DNA of 64,000 nt from an uncultured Chlorobiaceae bacterium (GTDB lineage Bacteria > Bacteroidota > Chlorobiia > Chlorobiales > Chlorobiaceae), in the NCBI GenBank assembly GCA_903843305.1, contig CAIMPI010000015.1, positions 62,001 through 126,000 on the forward strand, given 5' to 3'. Below, piece by piece: positions 37,512-47,132 of the stretch. Below the pieces are notes generated by a model. It saw only the letters and a program-made list of their open reading frames with translations. It made no database searches and had not been told where the DNA came from. The stretch's first letter is position 1. The number at the start of each line of letters is the position of its first letter. The position numbers were made by a program, and so were the translations under genes.

Positions 37512-38294
37512 TCATGATTCGGTAAACTCCTTACCTCTATCAAGACGCATGAAACGCCTGAATGCTTCACTCCTTCGGTTAACGGATGCAATCCCTTTGA
37601 CAAGAGACACTGCTTCATCAAGCTTTCGGCTCTTTATCTTCTCACTTAGCTCATCAAGATGACTCTCCGTCATCCTCTGCATATATGCGGTGAGATCATC
37701 TGCGCCAGCATATTCTTCCCGGGAAACGATAAACGGCTCCCTGAAAGATAAAAACAGCTCTGGTTTTTGTTCATCAAGATATTCAATCCGACTGACAATT
37801 GAAACAAGGTAAACCTGCGGGATCTTTTCAAGCACCCGGGAAACAATCGATGCGGTCCCTTTAAAAAAAACAAGCGGCCGCTTATCGACATGCTCTATCT
37901 TTCCCTGCGGAAAAATCCACAGGGCATTCTGACGCTCATTGTCGTCGGTCAGCAATTCAGCAGCATAACGAAGCGTGGCAGGCCAAGTTTTCGGACGGTA
38001 ACGGTCAAGAGAAAAAGCTCCTATACGGGTAAAAAAGCGGTGCTTCCGTAACTGCTTAAACTCAATAATAATATGCAGGCGCTGGTGAAAAAACTTTTTG
38101 GTGCAGAGTGGCGACCAAAAACCGTCCCACCAGTAAGCATGATTAGCATAAAAAATAACCGGAATACGAAGATCCATCTCCTGCACTCCGGACTCCATAA
38201 AAACGCGTACAGAGTTAAAATATTTTTTGAACTGGCGGCGGGAATACCAGTTAAACCACAACGTATACAATCGGCTGCGACGAACTTTCAGCAT
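37512..38294 (-). CDS. PlsC-like lysophospholipid acyltransferase
   Basis: 260 residues. The HX4D acyltransferase motif is H52-AYWW-D57, followed about 70-80 residues later by a FPQGKIEHVD-type motif (block III) for the glycerol-phosphate group. It is a membrane-associated acyl-transfer enzyme; the exact lipid, possibly a carotenoid- or glycolipid-linked acceptor, cannot be told. It ends close to an aspartate aminotransferase gene that begins 8 bases upstream of its start on the same strand. Confidence 0.82.
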   Translation of the reverse strand: MLKVRRSRLYTLWFNWYSRRQFKKYFNSVRVFMESGVQEMDLRIPVIFYANHAYWWDGFWSPLCTKKFFHQRLHIIIEFKQLRKHRFFTRIGAFSLDRYRPKTWPATLRYAAELLTDDNERQNALWIFPQGKIEHVDKRPLVFFKGTASIVSRVLEKIPQVYLVSIVSRIEYLDEQKPELFLSFREPFIVSREEYAGADDLTAYMQRMTESHLDELSEKIKSRKLDEAVSLVKGIASVNRRSEAFRRFMRLDRGKEFTES

Positions 38295-38301
38295 TGACGC
38301 C

Positions 38302-39510
38302 CTATTGAAAAGCTCTCCTGATACGATTTACCGCTTCCTCAAGTGCGGCTATTGATGCTGCATAAGAGAGACGGAGGTTTTCCGGCGCCCCGAAAGCATC
38401 TCCCGGGACAGTAGCAACATGATGCACCTTCAGAAGATATTCGGCAACATCTGCGGAGTCTTTCATCACAACACCATTAAAGGTTTGACCAAGCACACCA
38501 CTGATATCAGGAAAAATATAAAACGCACCCTGAGGCAAAGCAGTTTTAAAGCCTGGAATGCTATTTAGAGCCTGGTACATGTAATCACGCCTCTTTTCAA
38601 ATTCAGCACGACGCTCTTCAACAATTCCCTGATCACCATTCAGGGCTGCAACAGCGGCTTTCTGGGCTATGGCGTTAGGATTTGAAGTGGTCTGTGACTG
38701 TATCTTGTCGCAGGCATCGATCAGCCATTTCGGACCAGCAAGGTATCCTATTCTCCATCCCGTCATGGCATAAGATTTCGAAACTCCATTACTGACAATA
38801 ACCCACTCCTTCATTTCAGGAATCCTTGCCGGAGAAAAAGGACGAACGCCACCATAGACAATCATGTCGTACATTTCATCAGAGACCACAAAAATACCGC
38901 GACCTTCGACAACTGCCATCAATGCACGCACTTCAACTTCACTATAAACAGCACCGGTAGGATTAGAGGGCGAATTCAGAACAAATATTTTTGTTTTTGG
39001 AGTAATGGCAGCCCCAAGCTGAGCGGGTGTTATCTTATATTCAGTTTCCAGAGTGGTATGAACAATAACCGGTGTGCCACCCGCAAGACGAACCATTTCA
39101 GGAAAGCTAACCCAGTAAGGAGCAGGAACAATCACCTCATCGCCCTCTTCGCAAAGCGCAAGGAAGGTATTGGCAAGTGTCTGTTTACCACCATTGCTGA
39201 CAATGATCTGGTTTTCCTGAAACTCAAGACCATTATCACGTCGGAACTTTTCCATAATAGCTTTCTTGAGATCCGCAATACCTGAATTTGTCGTATAACG
39301 GGTAAATCCAGCATTAATTGCGTCTATACCTGCCTGATTGACATGGGCCGGAGTGGGAAAATCCGGCTCTCCTGCTGAAAGGCTGACAATATCCATGCCT
39401 TCAGCTTTCATTTTAGCAGCAAGATTGCTGATTCGCATGGTCTGCGATTCCTGCATACTGAGTACCCTGCGGGTGAGATATTGTTCTTCTGGCAAAGGTG
39501 TTATCGACAT
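38302..39510 (-). CDS. aspC: Class I aspartate aminotransferase
   Basis: 402 residues of the PLP-dependent aminotransferase fold I, group I-gamma. The Schiff-base lysine is K245 in [27 protein letters not shown] and SDEMYD are further signature regions. It interconverts aspartate and oxaloacetate; in Chlorobi and many thermophiles such enzymes can also accept prephenate. The coaD gene is 15 bases upstream on the same strand. Confidence 0.92.
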   Translation of the reverse strand: MSITPLPEEQYLTRRVLSMQESQTMRISNLAAKMKAEGMDIVSLSAGEPDFPTPAHVNQAGIDAINAGFTRYTTNSGIADLKKAIMEKFRRDNGLEFQENQIIVSNGGKQTLANTFLALCEEGDEVIVPAPYWVSFPEMVRLAGGTPVIVHTTLETEYKITPAQLGAAITPKTKIFVLNSPSNPTGAVYSEVEVRALMAVVEGRGIFVVSDEMYDMIVYGGVRPFSPARIPEMKEWVIVSNGVSKSYAMTGWRIGYLAGPKWLIDACDKIQSQTTSNPNAIAQKAAVAALNGDQGIVEERRAEFEKRRDYMYQALNSIPGFKTALPQGAFYIFPDISGVLGQTFNGVVMKDSADVAEYLLKVHHVATVPGDAFGAPENLRLSYAASIAALEEAVNRIRRAFQ

Positions 39511-39525
39511 ATCAAAAATAGTTTG

Positions 39526-40029
39526 TTAAAATTGTTTATGGTTCAGTTCTTCACGTTTTTGATGCATCATATCCAAGACACAAGGGTGTACAAACTTACT
39601 GACATCGCCACCAAGCATAGCTACCTCTTTAATTATAGATGATGCCACATAGGTATACTTCACATTCGGCATCAGAAACACGGTGGTTACATCGGGATAA
39701 AGTTGACGGTTGAGCAGCGACATCTGAAATTCATACTCAAAATCCTTGACTTGCCGTACCCCTCTGACAATAGCTCTTGCGCCAACCTGTCGGGCATAAT
39801 CAGCAAGCAATCCTTTATGAAGCACCTCAACACGGACACAGGGATAATCCCCTGTTACTTTTTTCGTCATCACCTGTCGTTCCTCAATGGTAAACAGTGC
39901 ATGTTTCTGACTGTTCTCTGCGATAACAACAATAACTTCCTCAAAAATATTCAAAGCACGCTCAAGTACATCAAGATGACCGTTTGTAAAGGGATCGAAC
40001 GTTCCGGGATAAATGGCTTTGGATTTCAT
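39526..40029 (-). CDS. coaD: Phosphopantetheine adenylyltransferase
   Basis: About 167 residues. The nucleotidyl-transferase motif T15-x-G17-H18 in PFTNGHLD and the C-terminal [20 protein letters not shown] are clear. It transfers AMP to 4'-phosphopantetheine in CoA synthesis. I chose the ATG at 40029 because it overlaps the rsmD stop as ATGA and gives the usual family start [13 protein letters not shown]. The rsmD-coaD order is conserved in many bacteria. Confidence 0.94.
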   Translation of the reverse strand: MKSKAIYPGTFDPFTNGHLDVLERALNIFEEVIVVIAENSQKHALFTIEERQVMTKKVTGDYPCVRVEVLHKGLLADYARQVGARAIVRGVRQVKDFEYEFQMSLLNRQLYPDVTTVFLMPNVKYTYVASSIIKEVAMLGGDVSKFVHPCVLDMMHQKREELNHKQF

Positions 40030-40577
40030 GATCTGCAAAGGTTATTGCTGAAAAAAGTAACTCTTGTCATACCGTAATCCTTGTGAAAAGAGTAATTCGG
40101 CGACGGACTGAAATCGAGATGTGTACTATGTTCGACAAGAAGCATACCCTCTTCGGTAAGAAGAGCACTTCCAAAAATCCTTTCAATCAACCGATCGTAA
40201 TCAGACCAGGAATAAGGCGGATCACAAAAAAGAAGGTCAAACGGCCCAGTCGCATGCGCAAGAAATGCTGAAACATCTGCGTTGACAATCCTGACACCTT
40301 CCTGCACGCCGAGCTGAAGAGCTGTTGCTTTCATGGCTTTCAACGCCTCAACATGCTGATCGACAAAACAAACTGAGCTGGCACCACGACTCAGCGCCTC
40401 GAAACCAAGAGAACCAAACCCCGCAAACAAATCAAGAACGGAAATACCTTCAAAGTCAATTCTTGCTGCAAGCGTATCAAAAATGGATTTTTTCACTCTG
40501 CTGCTACAAGGACGAATAGCTTGAGAAGATGAGCTCCTTATTTTTCGCCCTTTATATATACCTGTCAGAATCTGCAC
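40026..40577 (-). CDS. rsmD: 16S rRNA (guanine-966 N2)-methyltransferase
   Basis: 183 residues. The SAM-binding segment is [15 protein letters not shown] (about 48-62) and the catalytic motif is D119-PPY122 in [10 protein letters not shown]. It methylates G966 of 16S rRNA. The translational coupling to coaD is a frequent bacterial arrangement. Confidence 0.92.
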   Translation of the reverse strand: MQILTGIYKGRKIRSSSSQAIRPCSSRVKKSIFDTLAARIDFEGISVLDLFAGFGSLGFEALSRGASSVCFVDQHVEALKAMKATALQLGVQEGVRIVNADVSAFLAHATGPFDLLFCDPPYSWSDYDRLIERIFGSALLTEEGMLLVEHSTHLDFSPSPNYSFHKDYGMTRVTFFSNNLCRS

Positions 40578-40591
40578 GAAACCAATGCTGC

Positions 40592-41503
40592 CTAAAAATC
40601 ACCGAATTCGGTCTCTCCAAGAATGGCAAGTGCCTTAACTGCCTCATCTTTTGATGGGGGTTTTCCATGCCAATTGCTGTTGTCTGGCATTGAACCTTCA
40701 AAAAATGGAACCCCTTTTCCCATAATCGTTCTTGCAAGAACAACCGTTGGCCTTTTACGATTTTTACACGATTTGATTTTTTCGATGGTACTGACAAAAT
40801 CCTCCATATCGTTGCCATCACATTGATAGACATCCCACCCGAATGCGCGCCATTTATCAGCAAACGGCTCCACACCCATGATAGAGGAAACCTCACCGTC
40901 AATCTGCAGATTATTGTAATCGACAATACCGATAATTTTATCGAGCTTATAATGGGATGCACTCATCGCCGCTTCCCATATCTGTCCTTCCTGACATTCG
41001 CCATCACCCATCAGGCAGAAGACATCGTTCTCCTTGCCATCCATACGAAGACCAAGGGCCGCACCTACTGCAGCAGAAAGACCCTGACCAAGAGAGCCGG
41101 ATGCGATTCTGATACCCGGAAGCCTCGATTCAGAAGTAGGATGACCCTGCAAGTAGGAGTTAATCTGCCGCAGAGAGTTCAGTTCGCTAAGTGGAAAATA
41201 ACCAGAACGGGCAAGAACACTGTACCAGACCGGAGCAATATGACCATTGGAGAGAAAAACCATATCCTCGTCATGATCACTCCAGAACTCATGCGGCTTG
41301 TGCTGAAGTACCCGAAAGTAGAGCGCAGTAAAAATATCTGCCATACCAAGAGAACCACCCGTATGGCCAGAATTGGCCATAACAAGCATTCTGATAATAT
41401 CCCGACGGACCTGGCGGGCCATTTCCTTGAGATCCGCAATTGCTGCAAGCTTAAGCAACACACCTTTTTTTTCAGCAGGATACAGTTTTACGTCTTTTGC
41501 CAT
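40592..41503 (-). CDS. Transketolase, N-terminal (thiamin-binding) subunit
   Basis: 303 residues, only the N-terminal thiamin diphosphate domain. SGHTGGSLGMAD holds the TPP-contacting His47, and the GDG(X)27N metal-TPP motif is G166-DG168 to N197-N198. Split transketolases need a separate C-terminal subunit, which is normally adjacent; here the next genes are a DedA protein and rsmD, so the partner must be elsewhere. The reaction exchanges two-carbon units between sugar phosphates, serving the pentose phosphate and carbon pathways. A truncated pseudogene is unlikely because the start, length and stop fit the known subunit. Confidence 0.87.
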   Translation of the reverse strand: MAKDVKLYPAEKKGVLLKLAAIADLKEMARQVRRDIIRMLVMANSGHTGGSLGMADIFTALYFRVLQHKPHEFWSDHDEDMVFLSNGHIAPVWYSVLARSGYFPLSELNSLRQINSYLQGHPTSESRLPGIRIASGSLGQGLSAAVGAALGLRMDGKENDVFCLMGDGECQEGQIWEAAMSASHYKLDKIIGIVDYNNLQIDGEVSSIMGVEPFADKWRAFGWDVYQCDGNDMEDFVSTIEKIKSCKNRKRPTVVLARTIMGKGVPFFEGSMPDNSNWHGKPPSKDEAVKALAILGETEFGDF

Positions 41504-41541
41504 AATGATATGTCAACAAAATTCTTGTGAATTAATAAAAA

Positions 41542-42186
41542 TTATTCATGCTTCAATTTTCTTTCCCTGAAAAACTTCCATACAGAAAAAAAAAGCAGCA
41601 AAATAAAAAAAATCGAGACAGGAATACTGTACACGGCAACATAACCACCGATATTCTGCCAATTGCTTCCCAAGAAAAAACCGCCGTAAAGCAAAAGGGC
41701 ATTCCATGCAAAAGCGCTGGCCATGGCTGCAAGAAGTACAAATGACATCCTGAGGTGCATCAAACCTGCCATCACAGAAATAACCGCCCTGGAACCAAAA
41801 AGAAACCTGTTCACCAGTACCGCAAGGTAGCCGTGAGTTGCAAATTTCTGCCGAAGCAACTCCATATCAGAGGGCGGAAAAAACCGATGAATGCTTTTCG
41901 AAAACCGGTGCTGTACCGTAGTATCTCCCTCAGCATATAATTTCAAGCCGAGATATTTGCTGAGCATATAGATCAGCATAAACCCAACCGTAGAACCAAG
42001 CGAAGCCGAAAACAGAGCGCCTGCAAACGTTAGCTGACTGTTATAAATCAGATACCCTATAAATGCTACAGGGACATCCCCGGGTATCGGCGGCACAACA
42101 TTTTCAAGAAAAGCAATCAGAAAAAGGAAAACATAGACCGCAAAAGGGTCAGCATGCTGCAGCCATGAAATCGCAGATTCAAGCAT
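41542..42186 (-). CDS. DedA-family membrane protein
   Basis: 214 residues with about five hydrophobic segments. The FLENVVPPIPGD and FGSRAVISVMAGLMHLR motifs are the DedA/VTT signatures (E/R residues facing the membrane core). Family members are phospholipid scramblases or flippases, some for undecaprenyl phosphate. No clear functional partner; purC lies 29 bases upstream on the same strand. Confidence 0.85.
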   Translation of the reverse strand: MLESAISWLQHADPFAVYVFLFLIAFLENVVPPIPGDVPVAFIGYLIYNSQLTFAGALFSASLGSTVGFMLIYMLSKYLGLKLYAEGDTTVQHRFSKSIHRFFPPSDMELLRQKFATHGYLAVLVNRFLFGSRAVISVMAGLMHLRMSFVLLAAMASAFAWNALLLYGGFFLGSNWQNIGGYVAVYSIPVSIFFILLLFFSVWKFFRERKLKHE

Positions 42187-42215
42187 TGCAAACCCATTCT
42201 ATCGTTACAGGAGTT

Positions 42216-42926
42216 TCAGTTAAGATCAAGAACCCTTCTCTGCACCTCACTATAGGCATCCTCAACACTCCCAAGATCAAAACGAAAACGATCCTTATCC
42301 ATTTTTTCGTTCGTGTCAAGATCCCAGAACCGACAGGTATCAGGACTTATCTCATCACCAAGCAGTATCTCATTGTTATTACGGCCAAATTCGAGTTTGA
42401 AGTCAACAAGCTTCAGTTTTCTTTCAGCAAAAAACTTGCGGAGCACCTCATTAACCGCTTCCGCACGCTGTTTCAGAACGGCAAGCTCATCAGGAGAAGC
42501 AACACCAAGCGCCACAGCATGAGATTCATTCATCAGCGGATCATCAAGATCGTCATCTTTCAAATAGAACTCAACAATAGGTCTTTCAAGCACTGTTCCT
42601 TCAACAAACCCATACCGCTTAACCAGCGAACCAGCAGCAATATTACGCACCACAACCTCAACCTTGATGATATCGAGACGCCGACAAAGCATGTCGCGAT
42701 CTGACAGTTTTTCAACAAGATGGGTACGTATCCCTTTCTCCTCAAGCATAGCAAAAAGCTTGCAGGAAACAGCATTGTTCACAATACCTTTTTCAGCAAT
42801 AGTTCCCTTTTTCTTGTTATTGAACGCAGTCGCATCGTCCTTGAACTCCTGTATCACCAAGTTGCTATCCTCCGTCAAGAAAACCTTTTTAGCCTTGCCT
42901 TCGTATAGCAGTGTCGTCTTTTTCAT
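42216..42926 (-). CDS. purC: Phosphoribosylaminoimidazole-succinocarboxamide synthase
   Basis: 236 residues, full-length for the SAICAR synthetase. It joins aspartate to CAIR using ATP in purine synthesis. LYEGKAKKVF, the metal and ATP region at the N-terminus, and LVDFKLEFG and DEISPDTCRFWD further along are signature sequences. Cytoplasmic. The gene is unlinked to other pur genes here. Confidence 0.95.
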   Translation of the reverse strand: MKKTTLLYEGKAKKVFLTEDSNLVIQEFKDDATAFNNKKKGTIAEKGIVNNAVSCKLFAMLEEKGIRTHLVEKLSDRDMLCRRLDIIKVEVVVRNIAAGSLVKRYGFVEGTVLERPIVEFYLKDDDLDDPLMNESHAVALGVASPDELAVLKQRAEAVNEVLRKFFAERKLKLVDFKLEFGRNNNEILLGDEISPDTCRFWDLDTNEKMDKDRFRFDLGSVEDAYSEVQRRVLDLN

Positions 42927-42986
42927 ATTGAGCGTTTTTATATTTGATCAGCCATCATAACCGATAGCCGTTTATACCCTTAAATA

Positions 42987-43397
42987 TCACACTTCTGACT
43001 CTCCCTGACGATCAGATGCGGCCTGCTGAACCGCCCCGGTAAGCACAATAGTAATTTGATCGTCAGTCAGACCCTTATCTTTCAAAAAATTCATAAATCT
43101 GAACACACCAAGATCAGACAGCATGGCTTTCGGCTGATCCTGCTCACTTAGCCCTCTGGTACGGCTATACTCTTCAGAAGTTTTAATCCAGTCATCAATG
43201 AACTCTTCCGACCTCCCGTTCTCAAGAAAAAAACCGGTCACAATCTCTTTAACCTTATCCCTTTCCGGTTCAGGATGAGCCAGAAAAATCAACTGCATCT
43301 CTTCGGAAATCCTTGCCAGCACAATAACCGCCTCCCTGTCCAGGGTCTCATCGAGGATATCTTTCGCCCGCTCTTTGACATCACTCTTGTGGGTCAT
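42987..43397 (-). CDS. Hypothetical acidic helical protein
   Basis: 136 residues, family not recognised. The sequence is charged, predicted helical throughout, without signal peptide or cysteine. Segments DILDETLDREAVIVLARISEE and the LTDDQITIVLTGAV end look like packed helices. No catalytic motif was seen. It is divergent from the EEP-family gene and lies 61 bases upstream of purC on the same strand, so it may be carried on one transcript. A cytosolic small regulatory or structural role is possible but unsupported. Confidence 0.65.
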   Translation of the reverse strand: MTHKSDVKERAKDILDETLDREAVIVLARISEEMQLIFLAHPEPERDKVKEIVTGFFLENGRSEEFIDDWIKTSEEYSRTRGLSEQDQPKAMLSDLGVFRFMNFLKDKGLTDDQITIVLTGAVQQAASDRQGESEV

Positions 43398-43502
43398 AAT
43401 GCATTCCGGATCGTTTGAAAATAAAAATATTAATAGCTTATAAATCCAGATTAAGTTACATAATCATTATGGTAAAGAAAAAAAATTACATAGAAAGAGG
43501 TT

Positions 43503-44528
43503 ATGCGAATATTACTCTGTTGTTTTTTTCTCCTTTTCAGCGCAATGTTATTGATTTCCAGACCTGCTACAGGAAATCAAAAACCAGAAAAAACAGTACT
43601 CTTACTGTGGTGGAACGTTGAAAACCTTTTTGACCCGCATAATGACCCTTTGACTGAAGATGATGACTTCACCCCGGAAGGAAAGTTGCAGTGGACAGAG
43701 AAAAAACTCATTCTCAAAGAAATGCGCATCCGCCATCTTCTCACGGCAATAAAGGCACACCCTGACTACCGAAAATATCCTGACATTGTAGCGTTTGCAG
43801 AAGTTGAAAACCGAAACGTCTTTGAAGAAACGCTCTCCCGAATCCAGGGAGTCAGTTACAAAACCATTTATTATGAATCCCCCGACCCGAGAGGCATCGA
43901 TATAGGCCTTGGCTACAACCCCCAAACGCTCTGCCCTGAAATATCGAAAGCTTATTCCGTTCCTCTTGGCAGAGCGACAAGAAAAATTATTGTCGCCGGA
44001 TTTTCCGCCGCAGGCCACCCTTTTCATGTTATTCTGAACCACTGGCCATCGCGTTCTTTCGACACCGGATGGAGCGAACCAAAACGACTGGCCGCAGCAA
44101 AGGTCACACGACACATTCTTGACAGTCTGCTCGTCGGCAACCCGAACGCGGATATTATCGTCATGGGAGACTTCAACGATGAACCAGAAAACAAATCGCT
44201 AAAACAGGTGGTTGGTTCGTCATTCGATGCTGCAAAAGTCAAGGCAAACAGCAATGCCTTTCTCTACAACTGCTGGAACGGCTACAAAGGAATAGGCAGT
44301 TATTACTTTAACAAACACTGGCAGCACATCGACCAAATCCTACTTACTGCCGGCATGCTTGATAACAGAGGGCTCAGTGCAACAGAAAACGCATTCCGCT
44401 GTTTCTCCTTTTCCCGACTACTTGATAAATATGGTAAAAAGCCATACGCGACATACGAAAAAAGAAAATATACTGGCGGCTACTCCGATCACCTGCCTCT
44501 TCTGCTGAAGGCAAGTATTACACCTTAA
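43503..44528 (+). CDS. Secreted endonuclease/exonuclease/phosphatase-family protein
   Basis: 341 residues. An N-terminal signal peptide (hydrophobic 3-18) is followed by an EEP fold. VENLFDP opens the catalytic core, FAEVENR gives the metal-binding Glu, VMGDFNDEPE the Asp/Asn pair, and GGYSDHLPLLL the C-terminal Asp-His. These residues are those of DNase I-like nucleases and phosphoesterases. Outside the cytoplasm it could process nucleic acid or phosphoesters for nutrient recovery. Substrate unknown. Confidence 0.83.
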   Translation: MRILLCCFFLLFSAMLLISRPATGNQKPEKTVLLLWWNVENLFDPHNDPLTEDDDFTPEGKLQWTEKKLILKEMRIRHLLTAIKAHPDYRKYPDIVAFAEVENRNVFEETLSRIQGVSYKTIYYESPDPRGIDIGLGYNPQTLCPEISKAYSVPLGRATRKIIVAGFSAAGHPFHVILNHWPSRSFDTGWSEPKRLAAAKVTRHILDSLLVGNPNADIIVMGDFNDEPENKSLKQVVGSSFDAAKVKANSNAFLYNCWNGYKGIGSYYFNKHWQHIDQILLTAGMLDNRGLSATENAFRCFSFSRLLDKYGKKPYATYEKRKYTGGYSDHLPLLLKASITP

Positions 44529-44541
44529 ACCCGGTTTTCTG

Positions 44542-47121
44542 CTATTTTCCTGGAGACTCTACTTGCCTTCTACTGAAGAGCCTGTACACACCAAACCTCT
44601 TCAACCCTTCAAACCAGAGAACACTCCCAAGCCCTGCAGAAAGACAAAGCAGAACTTCAAAGAGATGCAATGCAGAAAATCTGAAAAGATGAACAAAAAA
44701 AGGAACATACAGCACAATTCCCAGAAAAAGTATTGCCCCGGCAACTACCGGCAACAATGCTGTATTTGTAGATCGAAAAGAAGCTGCTGAGGTACTACTC
44801 CATGAACGATTGGTAAGAATTAACCCGAGATTGGAAATCATCAGGGTGGTAAAGGTCAATGCACGAATTTCCTGCTCGTCTACTCCTCTTGAGCAGGCAA
44901 ACCAGAAGACGCCCAGTACAACAACAAGAACAATAACACCCTGAATCAAGCTGAGAAACACCGTATTGCGGCAGAATAACGGTTCACTTGAGTTCCGGGG
45001 CGGACGATTCATGACATCTGTTTCTTCCCCTTCAGCTTCAAAAACAATTGAGCAAGCTGGGTCAATAATGAGTTGCAAAAAAGCAATATGAGCTGGCAGC
45101 AAGAGAAGCGGCCAATGAAAAAGCACTGGCAAAAGCGACATCCCTGCAATAGGCACATGAATCGCAAAGATATAAGCAATGGCTTTCCTGATATTGTCAA
45201 AAATCCTTCGCCCAAGCCTGATTGCCTGCACAATCGAGGAAAAGTCATCATCAAGCAAAACCAGTGAAGCCGACTCACGAGCAACATCCGTTCCTCGCCC
45301 GCCCATAGCAATACCAATGCTGGCCGCTTTCAGAGCCGGGGCATCATTCACCCCATCACCTGTCATGGCAACAATTTCCCCGTTGGCCTTGAAGGCATTA
45401 ACCAGCCGCAACTTCTGTTCCGGCACAACCCGCGCAAAAATATTCACCTCATTGATCCTCTCCTGAAGCTCACTGTCGGTCATACCCCGCAGTTCCTGGC
45501 CAGTAATACACGCATCAGCATTTTTCAGCCCGATTTGCCGCGCGATATTGCGAGCGGTACCGGGAAAGTCACCAGTTATCATCACCACACGAATCCCCGC
45601 GCTGTAACATTCCGCAATTGCTGATGACACGGTCAGACGCACCGGGTCAGCAAGCCCTATCAGCCCAAGAAATTCGAAAGCAAAGTCACCCTGTGCATAA
45701 GGCAACAATGGTTGAGGAAAAAATGCCCTCGCCACCCCCAATACCCGCAATCCCTGGTCAGCCATTTCAGTAATATGAGTGAACTGTTCCGCTTTTGCTG
45801 ACTCATCAAAATGACAAAGTCCAATGATGGCTTCAGGAGCACCTTTGGCTGCAATGGTATAATGTTCATGTTCCGCCGACTTCCAAACACGAGAAATTGA
45901 GAGCAGCTCCCTCGATAATGCGTATTCATGAACAAGCTCCCAATCTTTATGCAAATGCTCTGTCTCCGTCAGATAATCATCTCCGCTCTCCTTGATGGCT
46001 TTTTCCATCGGATCAAAAGGATCAAGCTGACTGGCCAGAATACTGAACTCAAGCAGTTCATGAAATTCTTCCGGCATGGAGTTCCGTGAAACCTTGCCGA
46101 CATCAAGAAGCTCTCCACCCGCAAAGAGCTTGCTGACCGACATACGATTCATGGTAAGCGTACCAGTCTTGTCCACACAGAGAACCGTTGAAGAGCCCAG
46201 TGTCTCGATAGCTGGCATACGACGGGTAAGAACTTGCTTTTTTGAAATGCGCCAGGCTCCCATGGCAAGAAAAATAGTCAGAACAACTGGCAGCTCTTCA
46301 GGGAGTGTTGCCATGGCAAGAGTTACACCGGCAAGCAGTCCGTTGAGCCAGTCTCCACGGGTAAGGCTGTAATAAATAATCACCAAAACACATAATGACA
46401 GGCCAAAAACAGCCAGAGTACGCACCCAGCGGTCTGTCTCTTTCTGCAAAAGCGTCTCTTCCGGCTTTACGGACTGCAATACTTTACCAATTTTACCAAT
46501 TTCGGTCTTTTCTCCGGTTGCAATCACCCGAGCAATACCTTGCCCCTGAACTACCATGGTTCCCGAATAGATAAAAGGCAGATCATCTCCACCGGGGGAA
46601 ACCTCTTTTCTCTCCTGTTCATCATCAGATTTTCTGACTGGAACAGATTCACCCGTCAAAAGAGATTCATCAACCGAAAGATTCAGACACGAAAGAAGTC
46701 GCGCATCCGCCGGGACTCGATCACCCTCATTGACGACAAGAAGATCACCCCGCACCACCTCGCGCCCCGCAATACGCTGTTCTTTGCCATCTCTGACAAC
46801 CTGAGCACGCGGACTGGAAAGATCCCTCAACGCATCGAGTGCATTCTCTGTTTTTCGCTCCTCGTAGAGGGTCAGACCCATCACAAAAAAGACAAATCCA
46901 AGAAGCATCAAAGCCTCCTGGACATCACCAAGCACCAGATAAACCACTCCACAGGCAACCAGCAACAGAAACATCGGTTCGCGGACAACACCAAACGCTA
47001 AAGAAAAAAGCCCTCGTTGTCCTGATGAAGGCAATTCATTGTAACCTTCCGAAAGCAGTCTTTCTGCGGCTTCAGCCTCTGAAAGACCCGTAACTTCTTC
47101 GGTGATAATGGCGTTTTTCAT
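44542..47121 (-). CDS. P2-type cation-transporting ATPase
   Basis: 859 residues. The phosphorylation site is D317 in DKTGTLTMNR; TGES lies in the actuator domain, and TGDGVNDAPALK is the hinge. The membrane motif PEELP (M4) and LQLIIDPACSIVFEAE (M6) match P2-type calcium or related cation pumps; the N-terminal cation ATPase domain is short. It is probably a calcium or manganese exporter; the ion is unproven. No regulatory gene is adjacent. The downstream murB gene starts 11 bases upstream on the same strand. Confidence 0.87.
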   Translation of the reverse strand: MKNAIITEEVTGLSEAEAAERLLSEGYNELPSSGQRGLFSLAFGVVREPMFLLLVACGVVYLVLGDVQEALMLLGFVFFVMGLTLYEERKTENALDALRDLSSPRAQVVRDGKEQRIAGREVVRGDLLVVNEGDRVPADARLLSCLNLSVDESLLTGESVPVRKSDDEQERKEVSPGGDDLPFIYSGTMVVQGQGIARVIATGEKTEIGKIGKVLQSVKPEETLLQKETDRWVRTLAVFGLSLCVLVIIYYSLTRGDWLNGLLAGVTLAMATLPEELPVVLTIFLAMGAWRISKKQVLTRRMPAIETLGSSTVLCVDKTGTLTMNRMSVSKLFAGGELLDVGKVSRNSMPEEFHELLEFSILASQLDPFDPMEKAIKESGDDYLTETEHLHKDWELVHEYALSRELLSISRVWKSAEHEHYTIAAKGAPEAIIGLCHFDESAKAEQFTHITEMADQGLRVLGVARAFFPQPLLPYAQGDFAFEFLGLIGLADPVRLTVSSAIAECYSAGIRVVMITGDFPGTARNIARQIGLKNADACITGQELRGMTDSELQERINEVNIFARVVPEQKLRLVNAFKANGEIVAMTGDGVNDAPALKAASIGIAMGGRGTDVARESASLVLLDDDFSSIVQAIRLGRRIFDNIRKAIAYIFAIHVPIAGMSLLPVLFHWPLLLLPAHIAFLQLIIDPACSIVFEAEGEETDVMNRPPRNSSEPLFCRNTVFLSLIQGVIVLVVVLGVFWFACSRGVDEQEIRALTFTTLMISNLGLILTNRSWSSTSAASFRSTNTALLPVVAGAILFLGIVLYVPFFVHLFRFSALHLFEVLLCLSAGLGSVLWFEGLKRFGVYRLFSRRQVESPGK

Positions 47122-47132
47122 GTTCAGTGCTA

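Noticed and set aside
40823-41530. 235-codon plus-strand frame
   Set aside because: Antisense to the transketolase subunit, which has clear thiamin motifs.
42063-42704. 213-codon plus-strand frame
   Set aside because: Antisense to DedA and purC; no motif.
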